A stretch of 10,060 bases of DNA from Methanomicrobia archaeon (lineage in GTDB: Archaea; Halobacteriota; Syntropharchaeia; Alkanophagales; Methanospirareceae). The notes beneath the pieces are model-generated. The model had not been told where the DNA came from and ran no database searches. It worked only from the letters and a program-made list of their open reading frames with translations. Both the position numbers and the translations under genes were made by a program. Below, one piece after another: positions 4,405 through 10,060 of this stretch (the first letter of the stretch is position 1; the number at the start of each line of letters is the position of its first letter). The DNA lies in assembly GCA_016928455.1 (NCBI GenBank), contig JAFGKP010000052.1, forward strand, positions 1 to 10,060. Reading direction: 5' to 3'.

Positions 4405-6645
4405 ATGAAGACAAAGATGATAGGCATTGCGATGGCACTGATTATGATCGCATCGATCTTCGCGGCCTTCGCGCCTGCAGCGACTGCGGGCACGGGCGAT
4501 AAAAATGAGATCACCGTAGGTACATCAAATACCGTAATCATCGGTCAGAAGTTAGCGTTCCAGGGTACTGACATAGGTGACAGTATTGTGGGCAAGGCTC
4601 CGGATACTGTTGAAGGTGTGGTTATTGGCAGTGCTACGGATAATTTTGACTCAAAACTCTTTACAACGCCAGGTACGTACTATGTGGATAGCGATGGTGA
4701 CAGTTTCCAGGATGCTGGTGAGACAACCCTGTCAGTTGCTGCTCTGACGTTCACCGTCTCGCTTAAGCTGCAAGGAGATACCGTTACCTCAACAACTGAG
4801 GGCGAGATACTGGACATTGCGGTCACCACCAATATACCCGACGGAGCTCAGGCAGATATCAAGTTGACGGAGCCGGACGGCTACACCCGTAAGTCTGACG
4901 GAGCGGGCGATGCAATAGAAGATCTGGAGTTGGGCGTTATTGATGGATTTACGCTCGATACTACAGACTTCGATACGGGCGAATTCGAGCTCTATATCAA
5001 GACGGACAAGGCCCAGGCAGATGGCTTAGAGGCAAGTTCAAACACCGTTACTTTTACGATATACAAGAGGGATATCACGTTAACCGCAAGTAACGAAGAG
5101 CCAAACGTAGGCCAGGAAATCAAGTTTACCGTACAGGGGCCGCCGAAAGAAGACATCATTATCCTGACTGACAAGCCGGACGTTGCGGTTATGGTGGATG
5201 GCAAGGAAAAGGTTCCCGATGTAGACGATGCGGATTCTCTATTTAGAGAAGCAGATGGCAAGTATTCTCAAGATGGCGGAGCAACAGTGAAGGTGTTCAC
5301 GACCAACGAGAACGGTGCGTTTACCTTTGTAATGAAGTTCGATGATGACAAGAAGGTAAACGTCGAGGTGCAATTAGAGGCCGATGAAGACACAAAAGAT
5401 GACATTGATATCGATGTAAGCGAGCGGGACGTAGAGCTCATTGTGGACCGGACGGTAATCCTTGGAAAGGACATCGAACTGGAAGGTACCTCGAGCACCG
5501 GAAAGGAGGTTGATATCTTCGTTGAAGATGTGCTTTTCGCAGATAACGAGGACATAGATGATGGCGAATTTGACTTTGACATCAAGACGGGCGATGGTGC
5601 AGAAATAACAGAGCTGAGGAGAACAGGCAGTGTCAAAATCGAGGTCATCGTTGACAGAGTGGATGAGGATGGTGATCGTATAGATGATCAAGATTTAGGC
5701 GATGACGAAGATACCGACGCCTCTATCGTCATACGGTTAGTCTCCGGTGATCTCACGGCGGAGCAAGACGATGACGTGTTAACCACCGAGGATGAGGATT
5801 ACGGCATCAGCGGTAAAGCGGCGGGTGCTGACGAAGTGGCCGTGCTCGTCTTCGGACCAAAGGGTGGCTCGCAGATCATGACAAACGACGACACTTTTGA
5901 AGAAATAGCGGTGGACGAAGATGACGATACCTTTGAAGAGGACGAAGTTTTCACGACGAATACCGATACCGACACGGGTACGTACACAACAGTCGTTGTA
6001 GCTAAAGGCGACGACGGTGTTTTCGGGAAAGACATAGACGATGATCTCTCTGACTACTATGATGGCGAACTCGGTGGTAAAACGGCCGATCAGATACTCG
6101 ACATTCTGGCGAGCGATCTCTGGGACGCAGCCGGGAGCGATGATCTGTATGCCATCATGCAGTTCAGGGTTCAGAGTGCGTGGATCATGCTGGATGAGAT
6201 TGCGGATGTCGCAGAAGGTGAGCCGCTCAACGTCACCGGGACAACGAACCGGGCTGATGATACAAGCATATTGGTCTCAATTGATGGGCCGAGCGTGCTC
6301 GCGGGCGATGTTACCGAGGTCGAAGACGGTACCTTTGCCGTCACCATCGATACCGAGGGTGCAGCGGAAGGTACCTACACCATAACGGCAGACGATGGCG
6401 ATGGGAACACGGATGCCGCGACGGTGAGAATCGGCGCGGCAGCACCTGCAACACCAACACCAGCACCTGCAACACCAACACCAGCGCCAACCGCAACACC
6501 AGTACCAACACCAGCGCCAACTGCAGCGCCAACAGCAACACCAACACCAGCGACACCGACACCTGAAGAGCCAGGCTTCGAGGCGCTATTCGCCATTGCA
6601 GGCCTGTTAGCAATCGCCTTCCTCGTACTGAGGATCCGGAAGTAA
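4405..6645 (+). CDS. S-layer-like acidic surface protein with PGF-CTERM anchor
   Basis: A 746-residue secreted protein. Residues 1-28 form a Sec signal peptide (basic MKTK, hydrophobic core, cleavage probably after AATA). The body is rich in Asp and Glu and in alternating beta-type sequence. Modules begin near 219, 339, 446 and 594, each with a V-x-L-like strand and then a G-containing strand (for example VGQEIKFTVQG, LGKDIELEGTSS, EGEPLNVTGTTN). Residues 681-722 are a Pro/Thr/Ala linker, probably O-glycosylated, and 723-746 are PGF, a hydrophobic helix and RIRK, the PGF-CTERM signal that archaeosortase A processes to attach a lipid. This layout fits S-layer or major surface glycoproteins of methanogenic euryarchaea. 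Only one N-glycosylation sequon (N609-V-T) is present. It is a single-gene unit with strong promoter and terminator, as expected for high expression. Confidence 0.85.
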   Translation: MKTKMIGIAMALIMIASIFAAFAPAATAGTGDKNEITVGTSNTVIIGQKLAFQGTDIGDSIVGKAPDTVEGVVIGSATDNFDSKLFTTPGTYYVDSDGDSFQDAGETTLSVAALTFTVSLKLQGDTVTSTTEGEILDIAVTTNIPDGAQADIKLTEPDGYTRKSDGAGDAIEDLELGVIDGFTLDTTDFDTGEFELYIKTDKAQADGLEASSNTVTFTIYKRDITLTASNEEPNVGQEIKFTVQGPPKEDIIILTDKPDVAVMVDGKEKVPDVDDADSLFREADGKYSQDGGATVKVFTTNENGAFTFVMKFDDDKKVNVEVQLEADEDTKDDIDIDVSERDVELIVDRTVILGKDIELEGTSSTGKEVDIFVEDVLFADNEDIDDGEFDFDIKTGDGAEITELRRTGSVKIEVIVDRVDEDGDRIDDQDLGDDEDTDASIVIRLVSGDLTAEQDDDVLTTEDEDYGISGKAAGADEVAVLVFGPKGGSQIMTNDDTFEEIAVDEDDDTFEEDEVFTTNTDTDTGTYTTVVVAKGDDGVFGKDIDDDLSDYYDGELGGKTADQILDILASDLWDAAGSDDLYAIMQFRVQSAWIMLDEIADVAEGEPLNVTGTTNRADDTSILVSIDGPSVLAGDVTEVEDGTFAVTIDTEGAAEGTYTITADDGDGNTDAATVRIGAAAPATPTPAPATPTPAPTATPVPTPAPTAAPTATPTPATPTPEEPGFEALFAIAGLLAIAFLVLRIRK
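6445..6570 (+). repeat. Low-complexity DNA coding for the Pro/Thr linker
   Basis: Irregular tandem copies of units such as CCAACACCAGC and ACACCAGCACCTGCA encode PTP, APAT and APTA steps before the PGF-CTERM anchor. Repeats of this kind can change length by slippage, so linker length may differ between strains or be mis-assembled. Confidence 0.75.
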
Positions 6646-6680
6646 GCTACTCTATACTACACACAAAAAGTAGAAAGGTT

Positions 6681-6719
6681 AGGGAGGGGCTTTTTTATCC
6701 CTCTCCTTTTTGTTTTTTA
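6681..6719 (+). terminator. Terminator of the surface-protein gene
   Basis: AGGGAGGGG (6681-6689) can pair with CCCTCTCCT (6699-6707) with one mismatch and two wobble pairs; an alternative is AGGGA with TCCCT. The interrupted T-run TTTTTGTTTTTT follows at 6707-6718. T-rich tracts alone stop archaeal RNA polymerase, so the function is likely even if the hairpin is weak. Confidence 0.65.
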
Positions 6720-6722
6720 TTT

Positions 6723-6756
6723 TGCCCGTTTTCTTTTTCAAAAAAGAAAACCGGCA
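6723..6756. repeat. Long imperfect inverted repeat behind the terminator
   Basis: TGCC-C-GTTTTCTTTTT at 6723-6738 pairs with AAAAAGAAAAC-C-GGCA at 6741-6756, fifteen base pairs interrupted by one C/C mismatch, with almost no loop. It may stabilise a transcript 3' end or act as a second stop for either strand. Confidence 0.6.
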
Positions 6757-6936
6757 CGAAAAGAAAAACGCATATATTTTGCTGATATTATCAAGAGAGA
6801 AAGTTACAGTGGGCTTCTCCTGATTTAGATAGGATAATCTGGGGGATAAACATACGTTTTGAAGACTTCTCGTTAGCAAAGCAGTGATCAAAGGCCTGAT
6901 TCATCCTGACTTGACAAAGAATGAAATGAGTGCTTT

Positions 6937-7545
6937 TTATTTATTACATCCAGATTCTCGCAGCTTGCTGAGATAATAGTTAGAGTATAAAGCGCCGAGC
7001 GGATTGTGCGCGAGCACGCGGTCCTTAACAGCCAGCGTTGTTACCGGGGCCTCGGAGTATGCGGTAAATATCGTATCATGCCCGATACACAGGCCGAGGA
7101 TGATATTGAGATCAGTTCGTTCCCTGTTCAGGATGAGTGCCTGCCCGATCGGGTTGCACATGGCCTCGCTCTTCGGTTCATTCTCAGCACCTGCGTGAAG
7201 CCGTTCCAGGCCGAAATACGCTTTGTCAATCCCGCAGAGCTTGCAGCAGACCGAGGAGACCTCAAAGTCACGTTCGAGGATCGCGCAAAGCGTCGCTGCT
7301 TCCTGTGCCAGCCCGATGCAGAAGGCAACGCCCAGCTTCTTATAGCCCATCCCCTGCGCGTAAAGGATCAATTCCTCCACCCGCGTCTTCTGCATATAGT
7401 ACCGCGACTCTATCTGCGTCGCCACCTCTAACGACTTAAGCACGTCGCTATCGCTCGCGTATGTCGCCTTTACAACGTTCGTACTCTCCGTGCAGCAGTC
7501 CTTGCCCGTTGCACAGGCCTTATCTTTGCACGCGGCGCACCGCAT
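6937..7545 (-). CDS. DUF1847 Cys-rich putative metal-binding protein
   Basis: A 202-residue protein that I recognise as the DUF1847 family, found mainly in anaerobic archaea and bacteria, with no established function. The N-terminus has clustered cysteines C3, C6, C11, C17 and C18. Further conserved-looking blocks are LGVAFCIGLAQEA, VCCKLCGIDK, EAMCNPIGQA and LGLCIGHDTIF. The many cysteines suggest bound metal or an Fe-S cluster, which is inference. It lacks membrane segments and a signal peptide, so it is cytoplasmic. The ATG is preceded only by a weak AGAGCAAAG. It is divergent from the mtnA-type gene across 55 bases, so the two may share control. Confidence 0.85.
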   Translation of the reverse strand: MRCAACKDKACATGKDCCTESTNVVKATYASDSDVLKSLEVATQIESRYYMQKTRVEELILYAQGMGYKKLGVAFCIGLAQEAATLCAILERDFEVSSVCCKLCGIDKAYFGLERLHAGAENEPKSEAMCNPIGQALILNRERTDLNIILGLCIGHDTIFTAYSEAPVTTLAVKDRVLAHNPLGALYSNYYLSKLRESGCNK

Positions 7546-7600
7546 CGCTTTGCTCTATTTAATCTACCCCCTTCCATGGTAAAAGTAATAAGAGGCAGTA
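7546..7600. promoter_or_regulatory. Divergent promoter region, DUF1847 and mtnA-type genes
   Basis: Only 55 bases separate the two starts. TATTTAATC at 7554-7562 could be the plus-strand TATA box, about 28 bases before a likely start of transcription near 7583. The minus-strand box is unclear; TTACTTTTA around 7580 is a weak candidate. GAGG at 7592-7595 is the plus-strand ribosome site. Confidence 0.4.
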
Positions 7601-8596
7601 ATGATGCGAACGATTGCCTGGGATGATGAGCGCGAGCTGGTGGCACTCATTGATCAGACGCTGCTGCCAGCTGAGTACCGGATCGTAACGTGCGCTAAGG
7701 CAGATACGCTGATCGAAGCGATCCAGAGCTTGAAGGTAAGAGGCGCACCGGCTTTGGGCGCTGCCGGTGCGTTTGGCGTGGTTCTGGCCTGTATGAACGC
7801 ACCGGACGACCGTTCACTGAGGCAAATGGTGAATAAGCTGCGAGCAGCGCGGCCTACTGCGGTTAACCTCGCTTACGGTGTTGATCGAGCGTTCCAGGCC
7901 GCACTAAAAGGCGCGAGCAGAAGTGAACGCGTGGCGTACGCGCTGGCCGAAGCGAGACAGATCGCGGAGGAAGACGTGGTGGTGAATCGGCAGATTGGCG
8001 AGCACGGTAGTGCGCTGCTGGAAGATGGTGACGTCGTGCTGACGCACTGCAATGCGGGCCGGCTCGCGTGCGTGGAGTGGGGCACCGCGCTGGGGGTGGT
8101 GCGGACCGCGGTAGCGCAGGGGAAACGAATCGAAGTGCTCGCCTGCGAGACGCGGCCACTTAATCAGGGCTCGCGACTCACTGCCTGGGAGCTTCTCCAG
8201 GACGGCATTCCGGTCACGCTCATTACGGACAGCATGAGCGCCGCCGTAATGCGCCAGGGGATCGTGGATAAGGTAATCGTCGGCGCTGATCGGGTAGTTC
8301 GGGACGGTGTCTTCAATAAAATAGGTACGTACATGCACGCGGTGGTCGCGAAGGCGCACGCGATCCCATTTTATGTCGCGGCACCGTGCTCATCGTTCGA
8401 CCTGAAGCGGCTTTCGGAAGAGGTGCGGATAGAGGAGCGAGCTCCTGAAGAGCTCATATATTGCGGTACGAACCAGCTTGCGCCACGGGATGTCCGCGTC
8501 TACAACCCGGCCTTCGATTTCACACCATTCGAGCTGATCGAAGCGGTGATTACCGAGCGCGGCGTGATACGCCCAGCTGAGTTAACGGAACGGTGA
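7601..8596 (+). CDS. mtnA: S-methyl-5-thioribose-1-phosphate isomerase (MtnA)
   Basis: The 331-residue product is an MtnA/eIF2B-like sugar-phosphate isomerase that turns the cyclic aldose 5-methylthioribose-1-phosphate into the ribulose form; archaeal versions may also take 5-deoxyribose-1-phosphate, linking it to recycling of SAM-derived by-products. Motifs: R47-GAP50, HCNAG at 149-153 with C150 as the catalytic Cys, CETRPLNQGSRLTAWEL (182-198), GIPVTLITD (202-210), VGAD230-R with the catalytic Asp, and NKIGTY (239-244). The loop before NKIGTY reads VVRDGVF, about one residue shorter than the usual NGD loop. ATG occurs at both 7601 and 7604; GAGG at 7592-7595 suits either. No other methionine-salvage gene is adjacent. 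It converges with the SAMP-like gene. Confidence 0.9.
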   Translation: MMRTIAWDDERELVALIDQTLLPAEYRIVTCAKADTLIEAIQSLKVRGAPALGAAGAFGVVLACMNAPDDRSLRQMVNKLRAARPTAVNLAYGVDRAFQAALKGASRSERVAYALAEARQIAEEDVVVNRQIGEHGSALLEDGDVVLTHCNAGRLACVEWGTALGVVRTAVAQGKRIEVLACETRPLNQGSRLTAWELLQDGIPVTLITDSMSAAVMRQGIVDKVIVGADRVVRDGVFNKIGTYMHAVVAKAHAIPFYVAAPCSSFDLKRLSEEVRIEERAPEELIYCGTNQLAPRDVRVYNPAFDFTPFELIEAVITERGVIRPAELTER

Positions 8597-8636
8597 GCCG
8601 CTGCCGGTGCGCTCACGTATTCATGCATTCAGTCAG

Positions 8637-8858
8637 TCAGCCGCGAGAGACGATTCGGATGATCGTGATTTTTGCGTCGAACACTCCTTTTTCAGCCACG
8701 CGTTCGTCATCAGGCACGGGCACGCCGTTGCGGAGCACGAGTACCTGCTCAAGGTTGATCCCCAGCACCTCCAGAACCTGCTCGTACGTAACGCCGTCCG
8801 CGACTCGTAGCCGCGTCTCCTGCTCCGTTTCGCTCAGTATTCGTATGCTCAGTTCCAT
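8637..8858 (-). CDS. SAMP/MoaD/ThiS-like small ubiquitin-fold protein with altered C-terminus
   Basis: A 73-residue beta-grasp protein. It has the family pattern: an N-terminal strand (LSIRILSE), GVTYEQVLEVLGI, then VLVLRNGVPVPDDERV and a closing strand TIIRIVSRG. Members such as SAMP2, MoaD and ThiS end in Gly-Gly, which an E1-like enzyme adenylates for protein tagging or sulfur transfer. Here the last two residues are Arg-Gly (CGC GGC then TGA), so the usual activation signal is missing. GAGAGGTGCT directly before the ATG is a good ribosome site. It lies 41 bases after the nucleotidyltransferase gene on the same strand and is probably co-transcribed. Fold is confident; role is not. Confidence 0.82.
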   Translation of the reverse strand: MELSIRILSETEQETRLRVADGVTYEQVLEVLGINLEQVLVLRNGVPVPDDERVAEKGVFDAKITIIRIVSRG

Positions 8859-8899
8859 ATAGCACCTCTCTCGATGGCTTATATTCAGCTACGAGCTTA

Positions 8900-9835
8900 T
8901 TATCCAAGGGCGAGTGAGCGGATCCACTCCCCCTCTGCTTGGCGTGTCGTGCCCACGACCAATCGCGTTTCAGCCGCTGTTCGTTCCAGCACGCCACGAG
9001 CTTCTACCAATTCTCCGGCCACCGCCTGCCCGGCGTAGGTATGGGTGAAGGAGAGGATCCTGGCGATCTCGGGATGCTCCAGCTCATAGATCGCGGGACT
9101 GTCAAACGCGAACCGGGAATTAGTTACCCGTGCTGTGATCGTCTGGTACCCGAGCTTGTTGCCCCGCTCGTAATTCCTCGGGTTCAGTGCTCGGAGCTCA
9201 TCCGCGTTACGTACGTACAGCACATCAAAGTACGTATCACCGAGCGCCCCGCGGTGCTGCTTCCGGAGCTCATGTGCGAGGAAACGCTCATAGCTCAATT
9301 CCGGCCGCCGTTTCGCGTATATCCTGCGCCAGAGCGTTTCGGTTATCGCGGTCAGGCGCCCGGCGGCGGTCGCAGCCTGCACCGCCGCTCGCGCCCTGTC
9401 AAAGTGCCGGCGGCCGTAAATGACAAAATCGAGATCTGAGGTGGCGGTGTTGAGACCGCAGAGATACGAGCCGGTGATCCCGATCTGTCCGCGGGGGATA
9501 GTATGCTGAGCGAGTAACTCATAGATGGCACTGACCTGCTCGTTCTGCGCGGCGATGCGTGGCAACTGCTCCTCAGGCCGCAATAACTCCTGCACATCAT
9601 CCAGCGGTACAGCATGCACATCCCTCACGTACTCGGGCCGATGGCGGCGTAAGAACTCGTAGGCCTCGTGAAAATCCAGCTTGCGGTAGCTGCCGCGGTC
9701 TGAAATCCTATCGCCCTGCGCGTCGGGGACATAGCGCAAAAAGCACGGGAGGTACTCGCCGCCGAGGTCGTAGCCAACCACGGAGAAGATCCAGTCCTGC
9801 TGCGTGATCACGAAATCCCGGATGCGCGCTCTCAT
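8900..9835 (-). CDS. Predicted nucleotidyltransferase of unknown substrate (archaeal, polymerase-beta-like)
   Basis: A 311-residue protein with a pol-beta-type nucleotidyltransferase core: GS at 122-123 followed by D134-L-D136 (GITGSYLCGL...SDLDFVIYG), and a likely third carboxylate D204 in TYFDVLYV. The N-terminal 100 residues (IFSVVGYDLGGEYLPCFLRYVPD) and the C-terminal 80 residues are outside the core and belong to an archaeal family that I recall as a predicted nucleotidyltransferase without known function. The ATG at 9835 is chosen because AAGGTGAG lies five bases upstream; the in-frame GTG at 9844 is inside that ribosome site. It heads the minus-strand pair with the SAMP-like gene. A tRNA- or RNA-modifying role is possible but not shown. 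Confidence 0.8.
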   Translation of the reverse strand: MRARIRDFVITQQDWIFSVVGYDLGGEYLPCFLRYVPDAQGDRISDRGSYRKLDFHEAYEFLRRHRPEYVRDVHAVPLDDVQELLRPEEQLPRIAAQNEQVSAIYELLAQHTIPRGQIGITGSYLCGLNTATSDLDFVIYGRRHFDRARAAVQAATAAGRLTAITETLWRRIYAKRRPELSYERFLAHELRKQHRGALGDTYFDVLYVRNADELRALNPRNYERGNKLGYQTITARVTNSRFAFDSPAIYELEHPEIARILSFTHTYAGQAVAGELVEARGVLERTAAETRLVVGTTRQAEGEWIRSLALG

Positions 9836-9927
9836 AGCCCTCACCTTTTTGTAATGAACGTGTGATCACAGAAATAGTTGCAACCAAACGTTCTTTCCGC
9901 TAAGCAGTCAAAACGAGCTCCGGTGGT

Positions 9928-9964
9928 ACGTGAGCGGGTGATTTCCTCCTTTCCCGCTCCACGT
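9928..9964. repeat. Inverted repeat between divergent genes, next to a TATA box
   Basis: ACGTGAGCGGG (9928-9938) pairs with CCCGCTC-C-ACGT (9953-9964), eleven pairs with one bulged C at 9960 and a 14-base centre. Its right end touches the TATA box at 9964-9972. The centre read on the minus strand contains AAAGGAGG. It could be an operator or an RNA hairpin. Confidence 0.6.
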
Positions 9965-9973
9965 TTTATATAC
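9963..9973 (+). promoter_or_regulatory. TATA box for the gene at 10008, possibly used in both directions
   Basis: GTTTTATATAC is a good archaeal TATA box; start of transcription is expected near 9995, giving a very short leader. On the other strand it reads GTATATAAAAC and is about 130 bases upstream of the nucleotidyltransferase ATG, so it might serve that gene too. Confidence 0.55.
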
Positions 9974-10007
9974 CTCCAGAGAGAGAAGTATAAGAGGATA
10001 AGAACTC

Positions 10008-10060
10008 ATGAAGCTGCTCTTGAAGTTCCCGTTACCGCTGGATGAGCTGCCCTATACGGC
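10008..10060 (+). CDS. Start of an unrecognised gene, cut by the window edge
   Basis: Seventeen complete codons are visible, beginning MKLLLKFPLPLDELPYT. GAGG at 9994-9997 is about ten bases upstream of the ATG and the TATA box at 9963-9973 fits the spacing for a short leader, so a real gene start is likely. The visible part is too short to assign to a family. Confidence 0.55.
   Translation, partial: MKLLLKFPLPLDELPYT

Larger units (their letters stand above)
6646..6936. other. Intergenic spacer between convergent surface-protein and DUF1847 genes
   Basis: 291 bases holding the terminator at 6681-6719 and a long imperfect hairpin at 6723-6756. From about 6757 to 6936 I see no supported gene; there is one TATA-like GCATATATTTTG near 6770 on the plus strand with no recognisable gene after it. 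Confidence 0.55.

Noticed and set aside
6884..6976. Plus-strand frame from GTG with gene-like sequence (VIKGLIHPDLTKNEMSAFYLLHPDSRSLLR), preceded by another open stretch in a different frame
   Set aside because: It has no ribosome site, overlaps the 3' end of the DUF1847 gene on the opposite strand, and is short enough to be chance; a frameshifted gene relic remains possible but unsupported.
8939..9439. Long plus-strand open frame opposite the nucleotidyltransferase gene
   Set aside because: Antisense of a supported gene in GC-rich DNA; no recognisable family.

Overview
The window is archaeal and very probably comes from an anaerobic euryarchaeon of the methanogen or methane-oxidiser type; I cannot name the genus. 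The support is an Sm-like protein, a CDP-alcohol phosphatidyltransferase of the archaetidylinositol-phosphate-synthase type, an AK6/Fap7-type kinase, a SAMP-like ubiquitin fold, a DUF1847 Cys-rich protein, a secreted acidic protein ending in a PGF-CTERM anchor, and archaeal BRE/TATA boxes with GGAGGTGA ribosome-binding sites. Gene order is dense, with moderate-to-high GC in genes and AT-rich spacers.

Layout. Bases 1-2527 (+): LSm, proC (4-base overlap), an archaeal HTH regulator of the MTH967 type, and purE (6-base gap), apparently one or two transcription units. Bases 2595-3935 (-): an AK6/Fap7-like kinase followed by the CDP-alcohol phosphatidyltransferase, transcribed from a TATA box near 4125. 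Bases 3936-4404: a long regulatory spacer with three plus-strand TATA-like boxes, an inverted repeat, a direct repeat and two small open frames. Bases 4405-6645 (+): a 746-residue S-layer-like surface protein, followed by a terminator. Bases 6937-7545 (-) and 7601-8596 (+): a divergent pair, DUF1847 protein and MtnA-type isomerase. Bases 8637-9835 (-): a nucleotidyltransferase of unknown role, then a SAMP/ThiS-like small protein. From 10008 (+): the first 17 codons of an unrecognised gene, divergent from the nucleotidyltransferase and separated from it by a hairpin next to a TATA box.

Most genes are conserved housekeeping: RNA binding, proline and purine synthesis, lipid headgroup transfer, ribosome maturation, and salvage of SAM by-products. 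I see no mobile element, CRISPR array, tRNA or rRNA. The parts most worth a second look are the SAMP-like protein that ends in Arg-Gly instead of Gly-Gly, the apparent duplication of the two arms around the HTH in the regulator, the crowded control region and small gene-like fragment in front of the surface-protein gene, and the hairpin between the last two genes. No obviously new multigene system is visible.
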